Shown: positions 1-7,745, counted from the stretch's first letter. The stretch: DNA of 13,045 nt from Nitrosotalea sp. (GCA_020725315.1 DYFG01000036.1:1-13045), one strand, 5' to 3'. Notes: a model not told the origin generated them from the sequence alone. A program made the numbers and translations.

Positions 1-1565
1 GGAATTAACCCTGCCTGCGCGAGCAAAAACCACAAATCCCCACCTAAAACCTCCTTCATGCTCTTGCTATCACATATATGCACCAAAACACCGATGTTCA
101 GGTGAAGAAGACCAATAAGAAGTGCAACCAAGAGGAATAAAGTGGCTTGTCGTAATGGTTCAATAATTATGAGAGAGTTCAACGCACTTATGTTAAAGTA
201 TTTAGCAGTAAACAGATCTCCAAACCAACCCCCGGTCAAAGCCCCTATCACGACGGAAACTACACCAGCAGAAGCCAAAATAACCGAACCATCTTTTATT
301 GTTGCGTTGTATTTCCCCGCACCACGGAGGAGCACAATCCCTAAAATAACACAGATCAATCCATAAAGCGCATCCGTCAGCATGAAAGCGAAGAAGAGCA
401 GGAAAGTAGGTGCGAGCAATACCGTGGGATCAATACCTCCATATCTCGGTATTCCATACAATTTCGTGAGGAGTTCAAAACTGCGGAAGAATCTGGGATT
501 CTTCAAAAGAACTGGAACGTTTTCTTCCTCTGATTCCGGAGAAATCGCTTCTACATCACAAAGACCTTCACTGGTACTCTCAACTTCTCTTGAAACCTCT
601 TCTACTTTATCGGCTGGGACCCATCCACTCAAAAGAAACGTTCTCTCACTCTGTCCAAAATTCCTCTGCACTTCGGCTCTCTCCTCTACTATCTCCAGTA
701 ATCTCCTGTAAGTAGACAACTCATCCCTTCTCTTCTCAGCGTTCTCCACCAATACTCTCTTTATCCCTTCTCTTTCCTTTTCAAGTTCTTCTATCTGCTT
801 CTCAATCTCTATTATCTCCTCACATGGCTTTCTCTTAAGCTTGAAATCCACCTCTATCTTCTCAAACTCATCCCTTCTTAACCTCGCCAAGACTTCTTCG
901 GCATGCTCCTTAAAGCATGCGACCACACAGGCATATTCCTTCCCCTTCCTCTTCTCTTCTCTTTTTACTTCCTTCTTCTCAAAATAATACAGAGATGAGG
1001 TTATTTCTTCCAGATCCACAATTATCGCTTCCAGTGCACCCTCAGGGCATATTCCTAAGAAAATATAGGTGCGGATTCCTTCGCCTATATACTTCAGCTC
1101 AACTTCGAGCTCCTTTATTCTTTCCAGAGTCTCTTTAGAGGATTTTAATTCGTTTATTTCCTTTTCCAACTCTCTATAATCTTTTAAGGGCACTTCTATC
1201 TCACCTTTAACTTCACGAAGAAGAGCTTCCGCTCTATTTATTACTTCTTCCTTTTTAGCATCTCTTAGCCCTCCCAGTTCTATCTTCTTCGGTAGTGAGG
1301 GATTAAAAAGCCGTTTAAAAATGCTCTCAGAAGGCTCGGGTCTAACTTCCTCATAAACCCCTAATATCTCATTTATGCCCCTTAGTAGCTCCGAGGCTTC
1401 CTTTAAAACCTGATCCACGGGCAGAGGCTTTATATTTTCTCCTTCTAGATTTTCATACTCAGTGACGTGAATAACACCAAGTGTATGTAATCTCGTGATT
1501 ACCTCATCTTTAAATTCCTTCATCGCTACAATACGAATTTTTTTCATCACCACCGGTCTGAGCAT
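1..1565 (-). CDS. atpI: A/V-type ATP synthase subunit I (partial, C-terminus beyond left edge)
   Basis: Membrane stator subunit of the archaeal A1Ao ATP synthase, which forms the ion half-channels beside the c-ring. I translated the minus strand from ATG at 1565; the frame stays open for 521 codons to the window edge. Residues 1 to about 300 are charged, with Glu/Lys-rich stretches that look like the coiled-coil stalk of this family. GWVP at residues 314-317 and the segment around YGIPRYGGIDP just before the membrane domain are family hallmarks. Hydrophobic segments follow at about 381-413, 427-450 and 472-498. The family is usually about 650-700 residues, so the last membrane helices, including the essential Arg, are off the window. 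The start is supported by a GAGGGTGA ribosome site 5 nt upstream (1571-1578). It is divergent from the redox cluster and probably opens the ATP synthase operon here, since no ahaH-like gene lies upstream. Confidence 0.93.
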   Translation of the reverse strand, partial: MLRPVVMKKIRIVAMKEFKDEVITRLHTLGVIHVTEYENLEGENIKPLPVDQVLKEASELLRGINEILGVYEEVRPEPSESIFKRLFNPSLPKKIELGGLRDAKKEEVINRAEALLREVKGEIEVPLKDYRELEKEINELKSSKETLERIKELEVELKYIGEGIRTYIFLGICPEGALEAIIVDLEEITSSLYYFEKKEVKREEKRKGKEYACVVACFKEHAEEVLARLRRDEFEKIEVDFKLKRKPCEEIIEIEKQIEELEKEREGIKRVLVENAEKRRDELSTYRRLLEIVEERAEVQRNFGQSERTFLLSGWVPADKVEEVSREVESTSEGLCDVEAISPESEEENVPVLLKNPRFFRSFELLTKLYGIPRYGGIDPTVLLAPTFLLFFAFMLTDALYGLICVILGIVLLRGAGKYNATIKDGSVILASAGVVSVVIGALTGGWFGDLFTAKYFNISALNSLIIIEPLRQATLFLLVALLIGLLHLNIGVLVHICDSKSMKEVLGGDLWFLLAQAGLI

Positions 1566-1570
1566 TTCCT

Positions 1571-1616
1571 TCACCCTCTTTCCGCTAAAGCACCAATATT
1601 CCTAATCCGATATAGA
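1571..1616 (-). promoter_or_regulatory. Putative promoter and ribosome binding site of atpI
   Basis: On the minus strand a TATA-like CTATATC (1609-1615) lies about 45 nt upstream of the atpI ATG. This would place a start of transcription near 1585 and leave a short leader carrying GAGGGTGA (1571-1578), 5 nt before the start codon. The ribosome site is clear; the TATA call is by eye. Confidence 0.4.
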
Positions 1617-1626
1617 AGAAAGAATA

Positions 1627-1643
1627 AAAAGTTAAAGTATATT
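1627..1643 (+). promoter_or_regulatory. Putative TATA/BRE region of the FrhB-Hdr cluster, possibly leaderless
   Basis: An AT-rich A-run plus TTAAAGTATATTA element is centred roughly 20-30 nt before the ATG at 1660. No Shine-Dalgarno-like sequence lies between it and the ATG. That spacing is what a leaderless archaeal transcript would show. The call is by eye and would need 5' end mapping. Confidence 0.35.
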
Positions 1644-1659
1644 ACCAAATAGCATCACT

Positions 1660-2721
1660 ATGGTGTCCGAGATATTCGTGCCCCTGGTTAAAAGAAGTGA
1701 GGGTTTCAAGGCATTAAAAAGAAGGGTCATCGATAAGGATTTCTGCACGTATTGTGGCGCATGTGCTTCTTTCTGTGAACATATCGTCCTGAAGGAGAAA
1801 CCGGAACTTGTAGAAGAGTGCTCCTTAGAGTTTGAGGATGTAATCAAATGCGGAGAGAGTGGTATTTGCTACGATGTCTGCCCGATGACAGAAACAGATG
1901 AAGAGGAGTTGGAAGCTGCTTTCCTCGAGGGCGAGAGGGATGAAGAACTTGGCATTGTACGGAAGTTGACCGCGGGCTCATGTGTGGTACGAGGGCAAGA
2001 TGGTGGAATTGTAACCTGTTTGCTCCTCGCGGGACTGAAAAATGAGGTCTTTGAGTGTGCCATTGTTGCAATGAGAAGGAGTGGTTTTAGAGCAGAACCG
2101 ATAAGAGCGGAATCTGGTGAAGAGATAAAGGAAGGAGCGGGCACGAAATATGTGGCAGTGCCGATGGTCTCGAAGCTAGGAGAAGCGATAAAAGAGGGGA
2201 AGAGGAGGATAGCAATCGTGGGGACTCCGTGTGAGATACGAGCTACGAGGAAGATACAGCTCGCACTGCTCGAGGAAGTTGAGAGTATCGATATCGTGAC
2301 GGTCGGGTTGTTCTGTTTCGAGAATTTCGAGTACGAGCTGCTCTCTGAAAAAACACGGGAACTGCTTGGAATAGAGCTTGGGAAAGCGGAAAAAGTCCAG
2401 ATAAGTAAAGGGAGATATAGAGTCAGGAATAAGGGAGCGGAACGGTCATGTAAAGTCGCTGCGTTAGAGGATGCGATCAGGAATAACTGTTTCTATTGCG
2501 ATGATTTCACCGCACGGTTGGCGGAGATATCGTTGGGTTCTGTGGGCTCACCTGAAGGTTTCTCTACTGTAATTATACGGTCAAAAAAGGGGGAAGAACT
2601 TTTCAACTTGCTTGAGGACTTCGTTCCAACCGATGTTGACCGAGAAGAGATAATCAGAACTTCTTCTCTGAAGAAGGATAAAATAAGGTGGGGAGATGAA
2701 CTCCCGCCTGTTTTGAAATGA
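1660..2721 (+). CDS. FrhB-family coenzyme F420 oxidoreductase (beta) subunit
   Basis: Member of the F420 hydrogenase/dehydrogenase beta family (FrhB, FpoF/FqoF, FdhB), whose FAD site exchanges hydride with F420/F420H2. Cysteines C29, C32, C35, C39 form one 4Fe-4S motif; C64, C70 and C74-Pro form a second, less regular set. GQDGGIVT (residues 112-119), GTPCEIRA (188-195), and C277-x2-C280 followed by DFTA and the SLGSVGS segment are the family signatures of the flavin/F420 domain. At 353 residues it is of normal length. It is the first gene of the cluster, has no visible ribosome site (possibly leaderless) and overlaps the next gene by 4 bp, so it probably delivers electrons to the Hdr proteins that follow. 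No FrhA/FrhG hydrogenase subunits or FdhA are present, so I give no symbol. The true partner could be F420H2 or another deazaflavin; family assignment is secure. Confidence 0.9.
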   Translation: MVSEIFVPLVKRSEGFKALKRRVIDKDFCTYCGACASFCEHIVLKEKPELVEECSLEFEDVIKCGESGICYDVCPMTETDEEELEAAFLEGERDEELGIVRKLTAGSCVVRGQDGGIVTCLLLAGLKNEVFECAIVAMRRSGFRAEPIRAESGEEIKEGAGTKYVAVPMVSKLGEAIKEGKRRIAIVGTPCEIRATRKIQLALLEEVESIDIVTVGLFCFENFEYELLSEKTRELLGIELGKAEKVQISKGRYRVRNKGAERSCKVAALEDAIRNNCFYCDDFTARLAEISLGSVGSPEGFSTVIIRSKKGEELFNLLEDFVPTDVDREEIIRTSSLKKDKIRWGDELPPVLK

Positions 2722-3371
2722 TGATAACCATAACCGAAGTAGAATTTTTGACCCCCGGTGGAATAAAGGTAAAAAGAGTAAAAGAAGAAGATTTACGGGA
2801 TTTTTATGCGTTTCCGGTAGCAGTAAAGGAGGATATATGTTGCGGCTGCAGGCTGTGTGAGGTTGCATGCGAGGATAAAAACATCAGGTTTATCGAGGAA
2901 GAAGGTGTCGTGGCGATAAACGAAGTAGCATGTAAAGGTTGTGGTACTTGCGTAGCGGTATGTCCATCAGGGGCGCTTTATCACCGGTTTTTCAGCACTG
3001 AACAGGTTTTTGCCGTGATCGACGCTGACAGAGACCTGGAAGCATGTGAGTTATGTCCACTCTCACTGGCAGTGGATGTTGATGCATCGAAGCCGGAGAA
3101 GGAGAAGAGATCCATCAGATTGGTATGCTCAACACATGCCGAGCCGTCCATTATCTTACGGTACTTTGAATCTGGCGTAGATGGCATCATGGTCCTTAAC
3201 TGTTGTTCTGAGCATAACGTGGACAGGCAGCGTGCAGAAAAGAGTGTAAAGGTTGCAAAAGAGCTTATAGAAACGCTTGGCATGGATCCAGCGAGAGTCC
3301 ATTTGGAGTGGATTTCTCCCTTTGACCCCGAGTTTGATAAGAAGATAGGCGAATTCGCTCGCCGAATATGA
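2718..3371 (+). CDS. Two-[4Fe-4S] ferredoxin fused to MvhD-like domain
   Basis: 217-residue iron-sulfur electron carrier. Residues about 30-90 hold two ferredoxin motifs: C41-x2-C44-x2-C47-x3-C51 (no Pro after the last Cys) and C72-x2-C75-x2-C78-x3-C82-Pro. Residues about 105-217 resemble the MvhD/FlpD delta-subunit fold that links hydrogenase or dehydrogenase modules to HdrA. C110-x2-C113, C137 and C162 fall at spacings matching those of the full MvhD at 7746-8510, and the LEWIS segment matches its LEWVS. The usual CHPGDC is replaced by NCCSEHNVD, so the final Cys is missing. The start overlaps the FrhB stop (ATGA, 2718-2721), which suggests translational coupling and a direct FrhB partner. 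Inference: it wires FrhB to the HdrA/HdrB core. The ferredoxin part is certain; the MvhD relationship is a motif and spacing comparison. Confidence 0.82.
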   Translation: MMITITEVEFLTPGGIKVKRVKEEDLRDFYAFPVAVKEDICCGCRLCEVACEDKNIRFIEEEGVVAINEVACKGCGTCVAVCPSGALYHRFFSTEQVFAVIDADRDLEACELCPLSLAVDVDASKPEKEKRSIRLVCSTHAEPSIILRYFESGVDGIMVLNCCSEHNVDRQRAEKSVKVAKELIETLGMDPARVHLEWISPFDPEFDKKIGEFARRI

Positions 3372-3398
3372 GTCTCGGAATTTTTATCCGACTCGAGA
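3370..3398 (+). other. Imperfect stem-loop in the gap after the MvhD-like gene
   Basis: GAGT (3370-3373) plus CGG (3376-3378) can pair with CCG plus ACTC (3388-3394), with a 2-nt bulge and an AT-rich loop holding five T. TCTCG (3373-3377) and CGAGA (3394-3398) offer an alternative pairing. It could be a processing site, attenuator or chance. It lies in the longest gap within the cluster. Confidence 0.25.
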
Positions 3399-3461
3399 TG
3401 CCTTCAATATCTCAACCATCGTCGTATGTTGTTCAGAGAGTTTTTCTAAATTTTGAAGAGC

Positions 3462-3476
3462 GAAAAATTTATTAAG
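3462..3476 (+). promoter_or_regulatory. Possible internal promoter before the HdrC-HdrB gene
   Basis: GAAAAATTTATTAAG resembles a BRE plus TATA box. Transcription would start near 3490-3500, just before the GTG start at 3510. The 138-bp gap (3372-3509) is the largest between genes of the cluster, so a second transcription start here is plausible. Confidence 0.35.
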
Positions 3477-3494
3477 ACCGCGGTTAAAAGGGAA

Positions 3495-3500
3495 AAGGAG
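3495..3500 (+). promoter_or_regulatory. Ribosome binding site deciding the GTG start at 3510
   Basis: AAGGAG is 9 nt before GTG (3510-3512). The alternative in-frame TTG at 3453, the first start codon after an in-frame TAA (3447-3449), has only a weak AGAGAG-like sequence far upstream. Confidence 0.5.
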
Positions 3501-3509
3501 AATGTAAGC

Positions 3510-4673
3510 GTGATATCTGATATTATAAACCGAACGAAGGCATACTATTGCGTTGAATGTGGGAAGTGTACTTCAGCGTGCCCTCTGTCTCGTTTTGGTG
3601 ACTACTCTCCCGACCGAATGGTGGAAAGAGCATTGCTTGGCCTTTCGGTCAAACCCGATCTGAGAATATGGTCTTGCTTGACGTGCAATAGATGTAAAGA
3701 GTTATGCACCTATGGTGTGCAGTATCCGGAGTTCATCAGGGAGCTTAGAAGTCTTGCATTGGAAGAAAGAGAAAGAGGAATATGTGCGCATGGAGAAATT
3801 TTTTCAGTGATGAAGCTTCTTGCACTCCCGCATGAAAACCCACAAAAAAGGCTTTACTGGCTATCAGAGGAGATGAAGGTGCAAGAGAAAGGGGATATTC
3901 TCTATTTCACCGGTTGCCTTCCTTATTTTGATATCGTCTTCAGAGACCTCGAAGTACATACGGTTGAGATTGCGAGGAGCACGGTGAAGATCCTTAATAA
4001 ACTGGGAATAGCTCCTGTTGTAATGAACGACGAGGTATGTTGCGGGCATGACCTCTTCTGGAGTGGAGATACCGGGACATTCAAGCGATTGGCATACATC
4101 AATATTCAAAACATCATGAGCAGGGGTGTCAAAAAAGTCATTTTCTCTTGCCCTGAAGGTTACAGGACTTTTAAGCTCGACTATCCTGAATTCTTTGATC
4201 TTGATTTCGAACTCATCCATATCTCTGAATTTTTATCTGAGAGAATAGAAGAAGGCAAGCTTGAGCTTAAGCCCTTACCGGGCTTGCGGGGTCGTGGGGC
4301 GGAGCCCCACAGTAGGACAGATGAGACAGTTACCTATCACGATCCCTGCAGACTGGGTAGGCACCTCGGCGTTTACGATGCTCCAAGGAGAGTTATAACA
4401 GAAATAGCGAGGAATTTTGTAGAGATGGCGAGCACCAGAGAGAACTCGTTATGTTGTGGGACTTCGGGCTGGACCAATTGCGATAGTTTCTGCGAAGAGA
4501 TAAGAAGAGAAAGACTGAGGGAATGTATTAATACGGGTGCGAAGATTATGATTACATCCTGCCCAAAATGCCTGATTCATTTCAAATGCCACATGAGCAA
4601 TAGAAAGGGGGAATACGACATAGAAATTGTTCCTTTTGAGGTCTTCGTTGCGAGAGCTATGGGATTGGTGTAA
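3510..4673 (+). CDS. HdrC-HdrB fusion (HdrD-like heterodisulfide reductase subunit)
   Basis: Catalytic-type Hdr subunit. An N-terminal HdrC ferredoxin is fused to an HdrB with two CCG domains, which in methanogens reduce CoM-S-S-CoB. Counting from the GTG, 387 residues: C14-x2-C17-x2-C20-x3-C24-Pro and C56-x2-C59-x2-C62-x3-C66 bind two [4Fe-4S]. CCG domain 1 has C136, C177-C178-Gly and C214, but the expected second Cys of its CxxC is Gly217 (CPEG). Domain 2 is complete: C280, C315-C316-Gly, C351-x2-C354. So one non-cubane cluster site should be intact and the other incomplete. Residues about 257-271 are a Gly/Arg-rich insert encoded by a palindromic element. I prefer GTG 3510 for its AAGGAG; starting at TTG 3453 would add 19 residues. 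It ends 3 bp before hdrA. The substrate may be a heterodisulfide or another thiol/disulfide; the neighbourhood does not decide it. Confidence 0.9.
   Translation: MISDIINRTKAYYCVECGKCTSACPLSRFGDYSPDRMVERALLGLSVKPDLRIWSCLTCNRCKELCTYGVQYPEFIRELRSLALEERERGICAHGEIFSVMKLLALPHENPQKRLYWLSEEMKVQEKGDILYFTGCLPYFDIVFRDLEVHTVEIARSTVKILNKLGIAPVVMNDEVCCGHDLFWSGDTGTFKRLAYINIQNIMSRGVKKVIFSCPEGYRTFKLDYPEFFDLDFELIHISEFLSERIEEGKLELKPLPGLRGRGAEPHSRTDETVTYHDPCRLGRHLGVYDAPRRVITEIARNFVEMASTRENSLCCGTSGWTNCDSFCEEIRRERLRECINTGAKIMITSCPKCLIHFKCHMSNRKGEYDIEIVPFEVFVARAMGLV
4269..4310 (+). repeat. Double palindromic element inside the HdrB linker
   Basis: Two adjacent perfect inverted repeats: AAGCCC (4269-4274) with GGGCTT (4280-4285), 5-nt loop; and GTGGGGC (4294-4300) with GCCCCAC (4304-4310), 3-nt GGA loop. 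The stretch is far more GC-rich than the surrounding gene and encodes a Gly/Arg-rich segment between the two CCG domains. It has the look of a dispersed GGGGC-GGA-GCCCC-type palindromic repeat that landed in frame. Confidence 0.6.
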
Positions 4674-4676
4674 GAA

Positions 4677-5975
4677 ATGGGAGAGAGATCAGTGCTGGTA
4701 ATCGGTGGCGGAGTAGCAGGCATGCAAGCAGCCTTTGACCTTGCAGAAGCTGGTATAAAGGTTTTTTTAGTGGAGAGAACACTCTCCATCGGTGGTCGTA
4801 TGGCACAACTGGACAAAACCTTTCCAACCAACGACTGTGCCATCTGCATACTTGCCCCGAAGATGATGGATTGCTATCGCCATGGGAACATCGAGGTTCT
4901 GACTTTTAGTGAGGTGATTTCAGTTGAAGGTGAAGTTGATTCTTTTAACGTGAAAATCCTTCGAAATCCGAGGTTCATCGATGAGGAGATATGCAACGGA
5001 TGTGGAGATTGTGCAAAAGTTTGTCCGATGGGTATCCTGAACAAATTTGATATGGACCTCAGAGTGCGGGGAGGGGCGTATATCCCTTTCTTGCAGGCTG
5101 TTCCGCTCATCTACGCGTTAGATAGGGAGAAATGTATGAGGTGTGGATTATGTAAAGTTGTTTGCGGAAAGGATGCGATACAATACGATCAAAGACCCGA
5201 AATTGTGGAGATGACCGTGAGTGCAATAATTGTCGCTACCGGATTTGATGCTCTTGATCCTTCGAGCATAACTGAGTATGGATATGGACGATATGAGAAT
5301 GTAATCACCGCGTTAGAATTTGAGCGGTTGATCTGTGCTGCTGGCCCCACTGGTGGGCATGTGATGGGAAAAGATGGTAAAGAGGTAAAGAGCATCGCGT
5401 GGATACAATGTGTTGGAGCACGTGACATGAGGGATAACAGACCGTATTGCTGTTCGGTATGCTGTATGCACGCCACCAAGGAGGCAATCCTTACAAAGGA
5501 GCACTATCCAGAGGTTGAGACCTACATCTTCTATACCGATCTCAGGTGTTTTGGAAAAGGATTTCAAGAATACGTGAACAGGGCAAAGGACGATTACGGC
5601 GTGGAATATATCAGAGGGAAACCAGGCGAGATAAGGGAGAAGGAGGACACGAATCTGGAGATATTCTACAGCCCGTCTTCAGACAAAGTTGAGAGATTAG
5701 AAGTGGAGATGGTCGTTCTTTGCACTGCGCTCATACCCAGTGAAGGTGTGGAAGCGCTCGCTGGAGTCCTGGGGGTCGAATTGGATGAGTATAAATTCTT
5801 CAAACTGAAAGATCCGTACAATTTTACCGAAACAACACGGGATGGTATATTCGTAGCGGGATATTGCCAAGCTCCGAGAGACATCCCTGAGTGTATCGCA
5901 CATGGAAGTGCCGCGGCATCACGGGCGATGGAAGTTGTATTAGGAGGGAATAGGAATCATGAAAAATCCCAATGA
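4677..5975 (+). CDS. hdrA: HdrA, short form: FAD domain with inserted ferredoxin
   Basis: Flavin subunit of heterodisulfide reductase, the place where electrons bifurcate in HdrABC complexes. At 432 residues it is much shorter than full HdrA (about 650). It begins directly with the FAD-binding IGGGVAGMQAA (9-19) and GGRMAQLDKTFPTNDC (39-54), with C54, C57 and C66. An inserted ferredoxin follows: C106-x2-C109-x2-C112-x3-C116-Pro and C153-x2-C156-x2-C159-x3-C163. Then come the HdrA core motif IQCVGARD (243-250), the PYCCSVCC cluster motif (257-264) and the closing FAD motif AGYCQAPRDIPE (394-405). The usual N-terminal CHCG domain and the C-terminal ferredoxin domain are missing; the next gene supplies both. 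QmoA is an alternative of similar size, but the core motifs match HdrA better. It starts 3 bp after the HdrCB stop. Confidence 0.93.
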   Translation: MGERSVLVIGGGVAGMQAAFDLAEAGIKVFLVERTLSIGGRMAQLDKTFPTNDCAICILAPKMMDCYRHGNIEVLTFSEVISVEGEVDSFNVKILRNPRFIDEEICNGCGDCAKVCPMGILNKFDMDLRVRGGAYIPFLQAVPLIYALDREKCMRCGLCKVVCGKDAIQYDQRPEIVEMTVSAIIVATGFDALDPSSITEYGYGRYENVITALEFERLICAAGPTGGHVMGKDGKEVKSIAWIQCVGARDMRDNRPYCCSVCCMHATKEAILTKEHYPEVETYIFYTDLRCFGKGFQEYVNRAKDDYGVEYIRGKPGEIREKEDTNLEIFYSPSSDKVERLEVEMVVLCTALIPSEGVEALAGVLGVELDEYKFFKLKDPYNFTETTRDGIFVAGYCQAPRDIPECIAHGSAAASRAMEVVLGGNRNHEKSQ

Positions 5976-6037
5976 CGTATTGGTACTTATTGTAATTTAG
6001 GATTTTCCAAGAACTATAGAAATAGGAAGTTCGTATT

Positions 6038-7741
6038 ATGACCGAAGAGATTAGAATTGGCGTATTCATCTGCCATTGCGGAATAAACATTGGTGGCGTT
6101 GTCGATGTACCAGCGGTAGTGGAGTATGCATCGACCTTGCCAAACATCGTTCATGCAGAACGCAATTTATACACCTGCTCATCAGAGGGATTAGAATCAA
6201 TAAAAGCTGCAATAAAGGAGCACAACCTTAACCGGGTTACCGTTGCCAGTTGTACGCCACGGACTCATGAACCGCTCTTTAGAGCGACCTGTAAGGAAGT
6301 AGGCCTGAATCCCTATCTCTTTGAGTTCGTGAACATCCGAGACCAGTGCTCATGGGTGCACATGCATGAGCCGGAGCGTGCAACTGAGAAGGCAAAAGAC
6401 CTTCTGCGAATGGGAGTTGCAAAGGCTGCTCGGCTTGAACCACTTGAGGAATTAACCTCGGATGTTATACCTTCCGCAGTGGTGATTGGAGCTGGGATAA
6501 GCGGTATGACTGCTGCACTTAGTGTAGCGAGGAATGGATTCTCCGTTCACCTTATCGAAAAGGAAAAGGAGATAGGAGGGATGCTCAGGAACCTTTACAG
6601 GCTTTACCCAACCGATGAGCCTGCGGAAGAGTTTTTAGAGCAGCGAATAAAAGCTGTAAAAGAGCATAAAAGAATTGCTTTGCGTCTCTCTTCCGCGGTT
6701 AGAGCTGTAGAAGGTTATGTGGGGAAGTTTAAGGTAATTTTGGATGAGAATGGGATCGAGAAATCTATTGATGCGGGGGTTATCATCGTGGCAACCGGAG
6801 CAGAAGAATTTGAACCCGAGGGGTTGTATGAATACGACGGAGAGCGAGTAATTACCCAGTTACAGCTTGAGGAGCAGTTGAAGAAGGGGGATTTGAACTG
6901 GGCTGGCATTAAGAATGTGATGATGATCCAATGTGCCGGTGCACGAGGTGAGGTAGTCGGGTATTGTTCCAGGATATGCTGTATGAATGCGATAAAAAAT
7001 GCGAAACTGATAAAAGAAGCTCATCCCGATATCAACGTCTTCGTAGCTCATAATGAACTCCAGGCATACGGTGAGGTATATGAGTTATATTACAGGGATG
7101 CGAAGAAGGCAGGGGTCAGATTTCTGAGGTTCCCGCTGGAACGAAGACCGAAGGTGAGGAGAAGCGATGGGAACCTTGTTGTGGATGTGTTTCATGAAAG
7201 GATGCGACTGGACATCCCACTTGAAGCCGACCTGGTGGTTTTATCAGTTCCTCTCGTGCAGAATCCTGATGCAACGCAGCTATCAAAGATGCTCAAGGTC
7301 CCTCTGGGTCAAGACAAATTCTTCTTTGAAGCACATGTTAAACTGCGCCCGGTTGATTTCGCGACCGATGGGATATTCCTGTGCGGAACTGCTCATGGTC
7401 CAAAAGATATCGGAGAGAGCATCGCACAGGGCTATGCAGCCGCGAGTCGAGCAACAATTCCGCTTGCACGGGGATACGTGCATTCGGAACCTATAATCTC
7501 CTCGGTGAACGAGGAGCTCTGTATAGGCTGCGGAATATGCGAATCGGTATGCCCGTATGGTGCAATAGAGGTGGTAGAGACCGAAGAAGGGGGAAGGGCA
7601 CGGGTTACCGGTGTGAGATGCAAGGGCTGTGGCACCTGCGGCTCGAGTTGTATAAAAAGGGCGATTAAAATGTACCATTTCACTGATGAGCAATTGATAG
7701 CGCAAGAAAGAGCTGCTGTGGTGACGGAGGTGATATCCTGA
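6038..7741 (+). CDS. hdrA: HdrA, long form: N-terminal CHCG domain, FAD domain, C-terminal ferredoxins
   Basis: Second HdrA flavoprotein of the cluster, 567 residues. The N-terminal domain (1 to about 135) carries ICHCGINIGG with C12 and C14, then C47, C72, C85 and C104 as in full HdrA. The FAD domain starts at VVIGAGISGMTAA (148-160). The usual TFPTNDC cysteines and the whole inserted two-cluster ferredoxin are absent: the chain runs straight on to IIVATGAEEFEP (249-260). The core cluster motif is intact (IQCAGAR, 297-303; YCSRICC, 309-315), as is the closing FAD motif CGTAHGPKDIGE (449-460). Two [4Fe-4S] motifs end the protein: C495, C498, C501, C505-Pro and C528, C531, C534, C538. Together with the preceding gene it adds up to one complete set of HdrA Fe-S domains with two flavins. 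A weak site, ATAGGAA, precedes the ATG. The gap from the previous gene is 62 bp. Confidence 0.93.
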   Translation: MTEEIRIGVFICHCGINIGGVVDVPAVVEYASTLPNIVHAERNLYTCSSEGLESIKAAIKEHNLNRVTVASCTPRTHEPLFRATCKEVGLNPYLFEFVNIRDQCSWVHMHEPERATEKAKDLLRMGVAKAARLEPLEELTSDVIPSAVVIGAGISGMTAALSVARNGFSVHLIEKEKEIGGMLRNLYRLYPTDEPAEEFLEQRIKAVKEHKRIALRLSSAVRAVEGYVGKFKVILDENGIEKSIDAGVIIVATGAEEFEPEGLYEYDGERVITQLQLEEQLKKGDLNWAGIKNVMMIQCAGARGEVVGYCSRICCMNAIKNAKLIKEAHPDINVFVAHNELQAYGEVYELYYRDAKKAGVRFLRFPLERRPKVRRSDGNLVVDVFHERMRLDIPLEADLVVLSVPLVQNPDATQLSKMLKVPLGQDKFFFEAHVKLRPVDFATDGIFLCGTAHGPKDIGESIAQGYAAASRATIPLARGYVHSEPIISSVNEELCIGCGICESVCPYGAIEVVETEEGGRARVTGVRCKGCGTCGSSCIKRAIKMYHFTDEQLIAQERAAVVTEVIS

Positions 7742-7745
7742 CCTG

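Noticed and set aside
382..711. 109-codon plus-strand ORF, and others at 142-366 and 917-1138
   Set aside because: They lie antisense to atpI, whose minus-strand frame is continuous and shows family motifs in order. The plus-strand translations resemble nothing.
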